Source: Hirsutella rhossiliensis (lineage: Eukaryota; Ascomycota; Sordariomycetes; Hypocreales; Ophiocordycipitaceae). Taken from it: a stretch of 64,000 bases of DNA. The translations under genes were made by a program, and so were the position numbers. The stretch lies in contig NW_025408667.1 in assembly GCF_020360975.1 (NCBI RefSeq), positions 7,378,001 through 7,442,000 on the forward strand. Direction: 5' to 3'. Shown piece by piece: positions 1 to 11,586 of the stretch. Under the pieces are notes generated by a model. It did no database searches, had not been told where the DNA came from, and was given only the letters and a program-made list of their open reading frames with translations. How positions within the stretch are numbered: position 1 is the first letter of the stretch; each line of letters opens with the position of its first letter.

Positions 1-682
1 CCCTATAGTCTCTATTAGCTACCTATAAAGAAAGGTCCGATAAGCTACTAAGGTAGCTAAAGGCCCTAAGGCTAAAGGCTTAGGTAAGCACTATATATCT
101 ATTCGAAAGACCCCCCGCTTAGCCTTTAGCCCGGAAAAGGACCTTATAGGAAGGCCTAGGCCGACCCTTTCGGCCTACTACTAACTTCTTCTTAGGGCTA
201 GCTTCCTATTATCCTTCTTAAAGAGGGTTAATAAGGTAGGCCGAGACGACTACCGCTATAGCTAAGGAAGGTATACGGCTAAGTACCTTATCCTAAGGTG
301 CCCGAACTATAAGAGGGAAAGAGAGGTCCTATACCGGGCCTCGAAGGGACGGAAGGAGGCCCTTAGCCTACCTTTTCTCTATAGTACTAAAGAAGGAAGG
401 GAAGCCCTTTTAACCTTCTTAGCTAAAATAGAGATAGGAACGGCTAAGTAGCTTAAAAAAGAGTAACCTAGGGGCCCTAGGGCCCTTAGGGGGGAAAAAC
501 ACCGCGTAAGAGGAACTAAATTAACCTTTCCTTTATCTTTGCCTTTATAGCTACCCTTTCCTTAATTAGTTATAAGCCCCTAGGCTTTATAGCTAGCTAG
601 GACTACTAATAAGGGCCTAGGCCCCTATTAGCCTCGCTATAGCCCTAGAGGCTATATATAAGTAATAATAATAATAAAAAAA
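1..682 (+). mobile_element. LINE-1 copy A, 3' end (Tad1-like non-LTR retrotransposon)
   Basis: Aligns by eye with 21740-22452 of the full-length copy B: the C-terminal end of ORF2 after the RNase H domain, the 3' UTR, and a (TAA)n-A tail at about 662-682. Relative to copy B it lacks roughly 30 bases near position 47. The 5' part lies outside the window. It is RIP-mutated, with almost no CpA or TpG. The tail abuts gag sequence of Gypsy G4, so copy A probably inserted into G4; the target duplication cannot be tested because the other flank is missing. Confidence 0.85.
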
Positions 683-689
683 CTTTAAC

Positions 690-1230
690 TTTAATAAAGG
701 ATCTTAGTATCGGATTATACTATAAAGTTTTATTAAGTTACCTTAAAGCTTAATTAGGACGATAAACCTCTTATATTATAATTCTACGATAGGCTTAAAA
801 AAGAAGTTAAGGACGAACTCTATAAGGAAAATCGACCTAATAACCTCTTACACTATATTACTATAGTAGTATAAATCGACGATAGATAGTATACGCGACG
901 CTAAGAAAAGAAGTAAGGAAGAGGAAACTAAAACCCTTCCTATAGGAATAACTTTAACTAACGCGCTAACTATAAAAAGAAGCGCGAAACTCCTATTACC
1001 TACGCCTATATAACTAACCTAGGTAGGATAGATCTAGACGTAATATAAAAAAGTAAAGGAAAGTATTTTAACTATAGGAAACTTAGATATTACTTTAAAG
1101 AATATAGATAACCTTATAAGGAAAAGAAAACCTACTAAGCACTAGCCCTAAAAGGTAAGAAATACTTAAACGCTACTAATAGATAGGAACTAAAGTATAA
1201 TTATATTTTATTTAAAGAAGCTATATAGCG
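690..1230 (+). pseudogene. Gypsy G4 gag remnant with decayed zinc knuckle
   Basis: Matches the gag region of G3 at 49529-50040. With RIP stops ignored, the frame shows a capsid-like stretch and, near 1060-1125, a nucleocapsid knuckle of CCHC spacing in which Cys and His codons now read Tyr (TGC to TAC, CAC to TAC). The product would be the structural Gag that packages element RNA in the cytoplasm. It cannot be made here: stops occur about every 20-30 codons and the 3' end is lost to a deletion. Confidence 0.7.
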
Positions 1231-1239
1231 TAGAACTTA

Positions 1240-2960
1240 ATTACCTTATTTATAATAAAGAATTCCTTACGATTATTTAAGCTTTTAAGGAATTTCGATA
1301 CTACCTTCTTAAAAGTAAGTATAAAGTTAAGGTTTATATAGATTATAAAAATATCTTATATTTTATAACGACGTAATAGTTAAACGGATAATAGATCTAA
1401 TAGGCCGAATACTTATTAGAATTTAACTATAAAATAATCTATAGAAAAAGAATAGAAAATAGTCGAGCTAATACCCTTAGTCGATAAATTAACTACGATA
1501 TAAGAGTACCTATAGTAAAAGGATAGCTCCTAGAAATTAACGAAAACGGGAACTACTAGTAACGATAGCTAAATATAATATTTAAAGTATAACCTAACGA
1601 CTTAATATACTAAAAGATCCTAAAATAGATAAAAGAATATAAAGCACTAAATAGATATAATATATAATATTTAGAAGTTTTAATATATAAAAATAAAATC
1701 TAGATACTATTAGTATTATAAGATAAAGTTATATAAGATATATATAAATATCTAATATATAGATACTAAGGAATCTAAAGAATAATAAAATATATTAAAC
1801 GATAATATAACTTCCTATAGCTTAAGGAAGTAGTATAATAAGTTATTAAAGAATATAAACTTTATATATAAAGTAAAGCTAAACGATATAAGCTATATAG
1901 AGAATTATAACCGCTATTAGTACTAAAGAAACTATAGGATTTAATAGCTTTTAACTATATTATAAAGCTACTACTATTAAAAGAACCTATAACTAACGTT
2001 AAGTACGATAGTATATTCGTTATTACTAATAGATTAACGAAGTATAGATACTTTTTACCGTATAAAGAAGTAAGTAATATAAAAGAGCTAGTATATATAT
2101 TCCTACGAACTATTATTAGTAATTACGGACTACTAAACGAGATTATCTTTAATAAAGGAAGTATATTTATAGCTAAGTTTTAGTAAGCTCTTATAGTATA
2201 ATTAAGGACGAAATATAAGCTTAGTATAGCTTATTACCTATAAATAGATAGATAAACGGAATAACTTAACTAAACGCTTAAATAATATTTACGATACTAT
2301 ATTAGCTATAAATAAAACGATTAAGTTAAATAGCTACTAATAGCGTAACTAGCTTATAATAGCTTAGTTATAGAAATAACTAAGCTCTTACTAGTATACG
2401 CTAATTATAGATATAACCTAGAAGTATTTAAGGTTACTTAATAAGGACTATAAGTAGAACGAGCGATACTATAAGTAGATTAGCTATAAAAATTATATAA
2501 AGAAATATAATAAGAACTTTAATTTATTAAAGAACGAATATCTACTTACTATAATTAGAAAAGATTATAAGGACTAATCTTTTAAGAGAGAGATATAGTC
2601 TACCTTATATAATAAAATATTAAAATAAAATAACTAAGTAATAAATTAGATTTTAAGAAACTTAGACCGTTTAAGGTTAAGAAAACTATTTTAAAAGTTA
2701 ACTATAAACTTTCGCTATTAATAATAATACGGATATATATAATATTTTATATCCTATTATTAGAACTAGCGCTATAAAACGCTAAACTATAGGAAAAAGT
2801 TAAAGTTAATAATAATTAGGAATATAAAGCTAAATAAATACTAGATATAAGAAAATAAGGTTAGTAATAAGAATACCTTATTAAGTAGAAGGGATATAGA
2901 CTAAAAGAAAATACCTAGGAACTACTTAAGTACTTAACTTACTATAGTTCTCTACTTTAA
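1240..2960 (+). pseudogene. Gypsy G4 pol remnant: RNase H, integrase, chromodomain
   Basis: Begins at the C-terminal end of reverse transcriptase/RNase H, continues through an integrase core (about 1950-2330) and ends with a chromodomain (about 2810-2950). The integrase has the QTERLNQTL-type helix carrying the third catalytic Glu near 2255-2280, interrupted by stops derived from CAG/CAA. The chromodomain keeps a YLIK..GY core, but its Trp codons are now stop codons (TGG to TAG). A chromodomain normally directs integration to methylated-histone chromatin, which fits insertion of these elements into one another. No functional product is possible. Confidence 0.75.
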
Positions 2961-3024
2961 TAGTTTTATTAGTAAAATCTACCTTAGGTATTATAAAATC
3001 GCTTAATAAACTAATAGTATTTTA

Positions 3025-3567
3025 ATTAATTATATTAAATCTACTTATAAACTAAATATTAACTACTACTTTAGATTCTTAGCGCTTAGCCTTATTAAGG
3101 TTATTTAAAGAACGAAGGCCTTAATAGACTATCTTAGTACCCTTTATCTTTAGCTAGCGCTTTTAATAGTAAAGCCGCGCTAAATAAGCTAAGGCTTCGT
3201 TTAGGTTAGCTTAAGCTTTTAATATTCGCTCCTTAGTAATTTCTTCTTCTTTATCTAATTAATCGGACTCTAGATTTATTTAGGATACTAAGATATACGT
3301 TAGCTATAAATAATAAGTAAGATAACGAAGTTACTTATAAGAGCTAATCGCTACGCTTAATATATTATAGGAACGACCCCGCTATATATATTTAGTATAC
3401 TTAGAAGATTTCTCTAGTATTTTATAGTAAAAGGCGTATAATAAATAAAAAGAATATAGTATAACGTCGAAACTAAGATAATTAATAGACTTAGCTAAAT
3501 AAATACGCTTAAGGGTCTTATAAGAACGATCCTTCGATACGCGACTAAATATACTATTAATAGTATA
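3025..3567 (-). pseudogene. Antisense accessory ORF of Gypsy G4, Zn2Cys6-like and coiled-coil
   Basis: Lies between the chromodomain and the 3' LTR, on the strand opposite gag-pol. It is the counterpart of 13013-13557 in G2 and aligns along its whole length. The reading frame is about 180 codons, with only TAA/TAG interruptions of the kind RIP makes from CAA, CAG and TGG. The N-terminal part has the decayed Cys cluster described for G2; the C-terminal half is rich in Lys, Glu, Leu and Ala with heptad-like spacing. I have an unverified impression of similar short hypothetical proteins in Pezizomycotina genomes. Function unknown. Confidence 0.55.
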
Positions 3568-3620
3568 TGCTAAGGGATAGAAAGAATAAATAAGGAATAT
3601 ATATACGCGCTATAAGGGTA

Positions 3621-3630
3621 TATTTATATA
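3621..3630 (-). promoter_or_regulatory. TATA box of antisense ORF (G4 copy)
   Basis: Reads TATATAAATA on the - strand, about 55-60 bases before the antisense ORF and just inside the LTR. The same motif sits in the same relative place in G2 (12949-12958) and G1 (35444-35453). RIP favours TpA, so AT-rich motifs arise easily. The conserved position and flanks (a GC-containing stretch on each side) are the reason to call it. Confidence 0.5.
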
Positions 3631-3687
3631 TAGCGGCTAAGGTAGTAGTAGGTCTTATAAATAAGATTAAAAGGAAGGGAAATATCG

Positions 3688-4157
3688 TATTATAACTATA
3701 GTTAGTAGGCTATAAGAGAGCTAGCTACGTTTATATAATAAGGTAGCTCGGAATAATAGTTAGGATAAGAAGTTACTTAAGCTTAGCTTACTTAGAGCGT
3801 ATATAAGCTAAGTAAGCCTTATATAGATAGATTATTACTTAGGAGTATAGCTTACGAGTAAGCTATAGTAAGCTATAAAGGGGATTATAGCTAGGACTAT
3901 AATCTAAGGATAGTCTCTATAAGTATATATAGCTACCTACTTTTACTCCTTTAAATAGATAGCTTAATAGCTTTTAATATAGATCTTTATTACGATTCTA
4001 TCTTTAATTTTAATTACTTAGTTATAGTCTATAGTTTATAACCTCTAACTTATTACTAATATAATATACTTATTATTACTTAAACTACGCCCTATTATAT
4101 CTATTAATATAAACCCCTTAATAGGTTTATCCCTTAGGAATAATACTAGTTATTATA
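3688..4157 (+). repeat. Gypsy G4 3' LTR (subtype 2, about 470 bp)
   Basis: Inverted relative to, and alignable with, 12417-12891 along its full length. In element sense it starts TATTATAAC and ends GTTATTATA, RIP-altered forms of the TG...CA termini. It contains a TATATATA box at 3924-3931 and, 45 bases downstream, AGCTTTTAATA at 3969-3979, the same 11-mer that in G3 is complementary to the primer-binding site. It is followed directly by pol sequence of yet another Gypsy copy, which is therefore its insertion target. Confidence 0.85.
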
Positions 4158-4228
4158 AAAAGTAAGTTCTATATATAAGAAGTAAACTTCCTTAGATATA
4201 TAATCTTACTAAGAGAGATATAAATATA
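4158..4228 (+). mobile_element. Short Gypsy pol scrap
   Basis: About 70 bases matching, in reverse complement, the reverse-transcriptase region at 34137-34207 and 38268-38335. It sits between the G4 LTR and the (TTA)n end of LINE-2, so it is a remnant of the element into which both inserted. Confidence 0.75.
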
Positions 4229-4379
4229 ATATTATTATTATTAAGATTACGCTAAGGACCTAGCTAGAGGTATCTAGAACTTTAATATTAAATAAGAGGG
4301 AAAAACTAAAGTACTTAAGGGAAAACCCTCCCCTCTTTTAGTATAGGTCCGCCTTAAACGAGGTTATAGTAGTAGTATA

Positions 4380-4850
4380 TAGGAAATTTACGCCGGCTAC
4401 CGTAGGCTCTTCCCGCGAAATCGCGTCTTAGCGCGGGCCCTCTTAAGCTATAGCCGCTACTATCCTAAGCGGCTATAGCCCGGGCTCGCTAGCCCGGGCC
4501 TAAGGTTATAGGTAGTAGTCTCTCTTTAAGGGCCTAACTCGCGGGCGCCTTTATTTACCCTAGCTCCTATATCGTAGCTATATAGCCGTGGTCGCGTTAG
4601 CTTATCGGTCCGTTAGTTAGTAGGGTAGGTAATATCAGGTTACTAGGCCGGGCGCTAATATAGGTCGCTCTTAGGTAGGGCCGGCTAATTAAAATTCGGT
4701 TAGCTAGCTCCGCTAATTATAAATCGGTTCCTATCTAGCTACGCGACTTTCTAATCGGGGGCGCGGCGGCCTATATTTACCCTCTATCTTATAGTTACTA
4801 ATTACGCGCGCCTAGCTCGCGCCTATATATACCTACCCTCCCCCCTTAGT
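4380..4850 (+). promoter_or_regulatory. GC-rich leader upstream of ORF X
   Basis: Unusually GC-rich for the window, with several CpG-containing inverted repeats (for example around 4450-4500) and a CTATATATAC box at 4823-4832 followed by a C-rich tract. Its counterpart in the other LINE-2 copy is about 32640-33110. It lies upstream of ORF X and is the natural place for an ORF X promoter, or it may be the 3' UTR of LINE-2 read the other way. Only its composition and position support the call. Confidence 0.35.
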
Positions 4851-5081
4851 TTTATACGTACTTCCTCCTATCCCTCTATTATCTATCTCTTTTATAGGCC
4901 TAACTACTACCTCGCCTACCTCGTTTCTATAACTTTAGGTCTCCTTAATACTATATTTAGTTTACTTATTATCGCGTTATAATATCTAATTAAAAAGCCG
5001 ACTTAGGTAGTAGCGGCTCGCCTCCTTTAAAACCCCCTCTTTATAAGAAAGTCGCTATAGTAGCGGGATCGGAGCGCTCTA

Positions 5082-6560
5082 TCTTATATTTTATATATAT
5101 TAAGCGTCTTATTAATAAGCTTACCTATAAGTCCTTCGCTAGCTATTAAAACTAGTCTTATATATATTAATCCTAGCTTTATCTTAGGTCGGTCTTACTT
5201 TTAGTATTTTTACTAACTTTAATAGCTATAAAAGCTAAAACGTATATCGCTTACGCTAACTTTAATTAGTCTTATTACTAAATAAGTAACCCTTTCTTAC
5301 TATAGTATTATTTAAGTTTAGTACTAATCTAAGTTCTAGATTACCTTTAAAGGTAAAGAGGCCGCTAGTACCTTCTACTAGGTATAGTCTAAGGTCGATA
5401 GCCCTTCCCTTATTAAGGGTTTAGTATAAGAGCGCCTTTATTATACTACTTTAGAAACTTATATTTATACTAGTCGGAAGGCCCCCGCCGCTAAAGGTAA
5501 GGGCGCGTTAGGTAAGTCCGCCCTTAGTCTAGCTATAGTTACTAAGAATATAGAGACGCTCGCGTTAGCTTTTACCTATTTTATAGATAATACTTATTAT
5601 ATATATAAGTCCTTAGAGAAGTACTTAGGTAAGTTTAGCGATACTATTAAAACCCTAGCTTAGGTTAGGCTTAAGTTACTCTTAGTTACTTAAAGGACTC
5701 TTATAGCGGTTAACGATCTCGCTAACTATTTTTATTTTATTACTAGTAATAGCCTTAACGTAAAGGATAGCGGCTTTAATCTTATTAATCTTACTAAGCC
5801 TATTCCGGCCTTAATCCCTATCGATAAAAGGAAAGGTAAAGGTAAAGGTAAGGCGGTAGCCGCGTTTAAGGCCCTATCTAAGGCTAAGGCTAAGGTATCT
5901 ATGCCTATAGCTATCGCGGAGCTAGCTTAGGAGCTAACCGCGTCTCTCTCCGACGCCGAGCTATAGCTTAGTAGTTCTCCTAGCGCCGAGCCCGCCTTAA
6001 AGCGTCCCTATCTTACGTCGCCTACTAATCCTACTAACGCTCTTAACTTCGTTTAGTAGCGTTTTTATAGCTATCGCGGTTTAGTCCTAGCTAAGATTAT
6101 TACTAGTCTTAACCTTAATTAAATCTATAGTTATAGTATAGGCTATAGTAAATGCCTCTATACCGCCGCCGGTATAGGTCTTACCTTAGTATAGACCTTA
6201 GTTATTACTCTATCTTATAAGCTAGCTATCTAAGCTAGCTTTAGTTTAAGTTTAAGGTTAGGTCTATTTAGTCGTCGTTAGGGTTCTTATAGCGGTAATA
6301 GTCCCTATACTCCTCGTAAGCCTTAGGTTACTCCCTCTTATACTTTATATACTACCTTAAAGGGGTCTTATCGTTCCCGCCGCGATAATAAGGTAGACGT
6401 TATTACCGATAAGCTAGGCTAAGGTTATAGTTTAAGGGGGGCTAGTTATTAGCTCTATCTTAGTTTAGTTCTAGGTTAGGTCTTATTTAGTTATAGTCTT
6501 TTAATAGTAGGTCTTATTTTATAGCTATTAAGGTTAGTTTAGTTAGGTTATATTAGTTTT
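5082..6560 (+). pseudogene. Antisense ORF 'X' in the 3' third of LINE-2
   Basis: One + strand frame runs about 490 codons, interrupted only by TAG/TAA codons that RIP would make from CAG, CAA or TGG. Predicted content: a hydrophobic/Ser-rich N-terminal part, a central helical region (about 5450-5760), a Lys-Gly repeat (KGKGKGK near 5830-5855), then an Ala/Lys and Ser/Pro-rich tail. It faces ORF2 tail to tail, meeting near 6960. The same frame exists in the other LINE-2 copy and in a separate fragment at 11587-12312. The opposite strand is also partly open, so coding direction is inferred. No known family recognised. Confidence 0.5.
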
Positions 6561-6969
6561 ATTTAGTCTATAGTTTAATTAGCGAGGTTTATACTTAGTT
6601 TAGGTCTAGTTCGGTTAAAGTTATAGTCTTATAATCGTAAGTCCTCTCCCTTTCTAGGTCGCCCTAGTAGGGGAGGTAGTTAGCTAGGGTAGTCTTAGTT
6701 AGGGCCGCTCTATCCTTAGCGCGACCCCGGTTCTATTATCTAGTATATCTATATATAGCCTCTAAGCTAGGTCGAACTAGCGGAGCCTACCTAAGCGGAG
6801 GAACTATTATACTAGCGGCGCCGCTATCCTTTTCCCTTAAAGGCCCGCTCTTATATTACCTACGTCCTAGGCCTATATTAAGAGAGACTCCCTTACCTCT
6901 ATTATTAATAGATAGTCGATTATTATATAGTAGATAGTATCCTATCTTTATCTATAGGTATATATTAGC

Positions 6970-9900
6970 GAAACTATACTAAGGACCTATTAGTTAAAGA
7001 GGAAGTTATTAAGCCCGATCTTTCCTATATATATCTAGGTAATTACTATACTAATATACTTAAGGAGGCCCTTATAATAGTCTAGCGTTATCGCTTTATC
7101 GAACTAAGGTAGGAAGTTAGTAGGGTAAAAGGTAGTCTAGTATTATTAGATCGCGTCTTCCTTAGCGTTCTATTAAGCGGCCTATTCCTTATTTAGCCTT
7201 TTAAGCGACTTAGCTTTATCTAAGAGGTCGTTTATTCTTATCTAGCTTTAGACCCCCCTTATCTCCTTTACGAGGGGGGGTCTACTTAGAGGTAGTACTA
7301 CTAAGGGTCTACCCTCTCTCTAGCATCGCCTCCTTTTAAGTATACCCGCGACCGCGTTAAACGCGCGTTAGATTTAGCCTAAGAGCCTTAAGTCTTCTAG
7401 CCTCTAAAGGGTATTTATTATTCTTTAGTTTAAGTAAAGGTTAATTAAGGGCACCTATGCCTCTACTTTAACTTAATAGACTAAGGTCGCGCGGTAGGCA
7501 CTTATTACTACTTAGAGGTAGGCTAACTAGTCCTAGGTAAGGTCCCGCGTAATTCTATATAGTTTCCCTCTTATAGGCGTTATCTTATAAAATATAACTA
7601 TAGTATAGGAGATTAAGGACTAGATTACCTTACTATAAACTTCCCTAGTATATAGTAAGGTATAGCCCTATATAGACGCCGCGAGCCTAGTTAGGGCTAT
7701 AGTCTAGCGCTTTAACTTTACTTAAAGTTATTTTAGGTATACCTTTTAGCGTAGTTTCCGGTATACCTAAACCCTTAGTAAGCGGGCCTCTTAGACCGGG
7801 GTTACTACGTCGGCCTTAAGGCGGACCGGCGTCGTTATTACTTATCTCCTTTATATAAAGTATAGTAATTCGCTTTTCGATAGTTTAAAAATAACCGCGA
7901 ACTCGGTCGCCTATTCCGCGTATACCTTTTAAGCTTCCTTTAAGCGTGCTACTATAGTAGCCTTATTAGGTCTAATACTAACTATATTTATATCGTTAGC
8001 GAAGCTAATAATATAAATACTATATATCGTACTAAGCCTTTTATATAAGAGGGTTATATAGTATAGAAATAGGATTAGGGATAGGGGGGAGCCCTAAGGG
8101 ACTCTTATCGGTACTTAAGTTAGCTTTAAGGTCCTTTTATTAAAGTAAAAGGTCGATCTCCTATCGCTTATAAAGCTTTATATTAAGCTTATAAGCTACC
8201 TAAGGTATCCCTTAAGCTTTAGTTCCTTTATAAGCTTATTATAGCTAACTATATTAAATACGCCCGTAATATCTAGCTATAAGAATAATATAATACCCTT
8301 TTAAGCTTATATCGCGCGTACTAGTTCCGTTATTAGTAGGATCGCCGCCTCTATAAAGCGTTCCCTCCTATTCTTTATTTATCTATTTAATAGGATACCG
8401 TTTACCTTTACTACTCCTGCGATCCTCTAAGCTAGTATCTACTTAAGTACTTTTCCTATTATAAGTAGGAGGGAGATTAGTTTTTAACCCCTTACTATAT
8501 AGTAAGCGTCCGGCCTCTTACCTAGCTTCTAGATAACTATTATATTCGCGCTATAGAACCGACCTAGGAAATATAAGAGTTAGGTATAAGCGTTAAAGAT
8601 CGTAGCTAGTCGCTAGACTAAGGCTAGGCTATACTTCTTAATAAACTCTAAGGGGATGCTATCTAGACCTACCGCTTTCTAGCTTACTATCTTACTTAGC
8701 GCCCTTATAACGTTAGCTAGCTAGATCTATTAGTTAACTATAAGGGTCGCCTTAGCTATAGGCTAGGGTAGCCCTTAGGTCGTACCGGCCTCTAGTAAGA
8801 AGAACTTAGCGGCTAATAGCTAGGCCTTCCCTTTAAAGGTTTCTATTAGTTAGTCCTTACCTTCTTTAACTAATAGTAGGATATAGGTCGGTTCTAGTAG
8901 TAGCTTACTATAAAGTCTTACCTACCTCTCTATATTCTAGAGATTAGTATTATCGGCGCTAAATTCTTCTAGGAACTTACGTTAGTAGGCCCTCCTTACC
9001 TTATAGATAGTCTACTTTTAAGCTATAAACGCCTTATATAGGTCTTCTTAGTTTACCTTATTCCTTTCCTACTTATACTTCCTCCTTACCTTCTTAGCCT
9101 CCCTTATTGCCCTTCTTACTTCTAGGGTAAACTATACGTTGCCCTTAGGTAATACTTACCCTTTAGCGTAGAACTATAGCTATCGCGATCTATATTAAAG
9201 TAGCGAAGATATAGTCTAAGTCTTTATCGATATCTTTAAGCATCTAAAGTATTAGCTAATATAGTCTTAGCTAGGATATAGTCTTAGCTTCGACTAGCTT
9301 TACTTTTACTTCTTTTTACTTTAAGGCTAGTTTAAGTACCTAGGCCTAGGTATTAACCTATAGTATAATAGTTTAGGGGATATAGTTTAACTTAATTAAG
9401 TTTAGGTCGGGCCCGGTATACTATATTCTAGTCTCTAGCGTTACCTAAGCTAGGTTAATAGTACTATCCTTTTAGCTATAGAAGAATCTTATATACTCCC
9501 CTCTTAAGGTAGTAAGTTTAAGTTATAGCTTTATCGCCTTTTATATAAGTTATATCGCGCTATCTAAGGTTCTATTATATCTATCTTAGAGTAGGTAATA
9601 AATATTAAAGTCCTTTACTATTACTATAGGGTACTTTAGTTCGATTACGCTTAGGTTATATAGCGCTCTTACCTTCGCGGCCCTTAGTAGTAAGTAAATT
9701 GCCTATAGTTTAGTACTATCCTTAAAAATTACTTTACTTTAGTTTAGTCTAAACTAAGGTAACTAAGTCCCCGGCCTAAGCCTTTTATATATATATAGCG
9801 CGTACCTCCCCTCCTTATAGACTAAGCTATAGGGCGCCGCTTTAAGGGGGGGGGGCCGCCTCTTAGTATAGCTTTTACTTCTTATAGTACTATTAAGTTA

Positions 9901-10120
9901 AAGCCGGCCTAGTAGTAAAGCGCTAACTAAGCTAGCTTATATCTCTTTTATATATTTTAAAATAGTACTTTTAGTTATATATAGGTAGGGTCGGGGTAAA
10001 AGAGGTCGTTTATATAAAGAGGGAGGCGCTCTATCTCTTAGCGCTTTTCTATTTACTATACCTATAAATATCGTTTATACTTAGTTTAGCCTTCCTAGCC
10101 CTACTAGCCGGCGGGTATCT
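6970..10120 (-). pseudogene. LINE-2 ORF2 remnant (APE endonuclease and RT)
   Basis: Reading the - strand: an AP-type endonuclease region, then a LINE reverse transcriptase with motif A of the form LDIKG.FN and motif B TG.PQGSPLS-like. The catalytic FADD box now reads FAND (near 7990-8005), as GCTGAC became GCTAAC, a TpG to TpA change. The same lesion is in the + strand copy. The C-terminal tail has an R.GKIGL motif near 7000-7100, common after RT in fungal Tad1-group elements. Many RIP stops; inactive. The segment near 8640-8700 is continuous here, but in the other copy it is the insertion point of LINE-1 B. Confidence 0.75.
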
Positions 10121-11500
10121 TAAGCTTAACCTCTTATCTTAGCGCGGTCTACCTAGTCCCTACTTCCGGACTATAGTCGATTTAAGAATACCCTAGGTTT
10201 TAATAGTAGGGAGTACCTATTACTTAGCGTATATTTAGGTATTCGCGAACTATTAAGGTCGATATAAGTAGTTTTCCCTTACCTTTTCCTAGGCTTTATT
10301 CGTTATAGGGTAGGTCTAGGTCTACGATAAGTAGTCCCCTTAGTATAAGATATAGTTATAAGGGATTTTACCCTTCTTAGCCTTATATTTATCCTTACCT
10401 CTATTATATACTATACTCCTATATTATCTATAGAGTTATATTAATATATATCGCCTAGTAATATAGCTATATCTATAGTAATTATAGTACCTCTATAGTT
10501 AGACCGACTTATTATAAGGTTTATATTAAAAGATCTATACTTTAAGGACTAGGCCTAAGTCGTAAAGCTTATTAGCCTCCTTTAAGCTACTAACCCTAAT
10601 AAGTATAGTTATTACCGTTAATATTTTAAATTAAGGGTATAGCGCCTAGGCCTAGAGGACCTTAACTTTATTCGCCTTTATAATCTTATAGAGTAATTGC
10701 TCTCTATTTATTATCGCTACCCTTAAGGGGACGTTCTTTATAACTACTATATACGCGCGGTAGGAGATCGTAGCCTTTAGTCTAAATATAGCCTTAACCT
10801 AGCCTTAGTCCCTTTAATAGGCTCTCGCCGTAGTATTAAATATAACTATAATATCTCTACTTTAAAGGCGCCTCGCCGCTATAGCGCTTATAGCTTTTAA
10901 GGCTATATTTACTACCTTTACTATATCCTTTAGTTCGCGGCTTAGGATTTTAAGCGGTGCCTTAATAGGGACTATAATAATCTCGCGTTTATAGCGCGGT
11001 AGGACTTATTTTACTATAGCTTTATATTAGGTCGGTCCCTTAGTCTTAGCTACGACCGCGGCCTAGGTTCGCTTAGGGCCCCCTAGGCCTAAAGCGATAC
11101 TTAAGCGGAGTTCTTCCTTAACTACCTTTTTAATTATATCCTAGATTATCGTCTTAAAGCTCTTATCCGCGCGGAGTACTACTAACGACGCGCTACTAGC
11201 GCGGCTCTTTACCTTAAAGAGCCGTTTAACTACTACTTATACCCTACTAAACTATACGCTTAAGATAAAGCTTATAAGTTTATTATATATTGCTTTTTTT
11301 ATAAGGTCGCTTAGTACTTAGGCCGGTATTATATCGCTACTTTAGGTTTATTAACTCGCTCTATTAAGGTATATAAATTTAAGTAGCGTCTCTTTACGCT
11401 ATACGCTTTAATTAAGCCTAGTACGTTAAGGGCCGCTACTACGTCTACCTACCTTTTAGCCTTAGCGTAGTATCGTTACTAAGGGTAATTAATACTATTA
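10120..11500 (-). pseudogene. LINE-2 ORF1 remnant (Gag-like, zinc knuckles)
   Basis: Corresponds to 13600-15060 in the + copy. The - strand frame ends with Cys-rich knuckles in which most Cys codons now read Tyr, the usual RNA-binding nucleocapsid arrangement of LINE ORF1. The upstream part is Arg/Lys/Pro-rich and weakly conserved. RIP stops throughout. Confidence 0.6.
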
Positions 11501-11586
11501 AATTAATTCTTAGTATTAGTTAGTATTTTAGTCGCGATATATACCTACTATAGGTATATATCGGTTTTATAAGAAGTTTTTTTTTT

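Larger units (their letters stand above)
683..4157 (+). mobile_element. Gypsy G4: internally deleted, RIP-mutated chromovirus
   Basis: Ty3/Gypsy element of the chromodomain class in + orientation. In order: gag remnant, RNase H and integrase remnant, chromodomain, antisense accessory ORF, 3' LTR. Protease and most of the reverse transcriptase are gone: the sequence passes from gag to the end of RT/RNase H around 1210-1250. The 5' end is cut by LINE-1 copy A. Compared with G1 and G3 it belongs to a second LTR subtype, whose LTR middle differs and is shared with G2 (12417-12891). All reading frames are full of TAA and TAG codons expected from RIP. Confidence 0.85.
4229..11586 (-). mobile_element. 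LINE-2 full-length copy (- strand, about 7.36 kb)
   Basis: Second non-LTR family, distinct from LINE-1. The 3' end is a (TTA)n run at about 4229-4242 and the 5' end is the sequence GAGAAGTTTTTT at 11575-11586, also found at the 5' ends of the copies starting at 13558 and ending at 59343. On the - strand it encodes ORF1 (zinc-knuckle Gag-like) and ORF2 (APE endonuclease and reverse transcriptase, no RNase H seen). On the + strand of its 3' third it carries a separate long ORF. Length agrees with the + strand copy once nested elements are removed (about 7.3 kb). Heavily RIP-mutated. Confidence 0.85.

Noticed and set aside
4380..4850. GC-rich stretch as a host promoter or CpG island
   Set aside because: The same sequence occurs in reverse at about 32640-33110 inside the other LINE-2 copy, so it belongs to the element.
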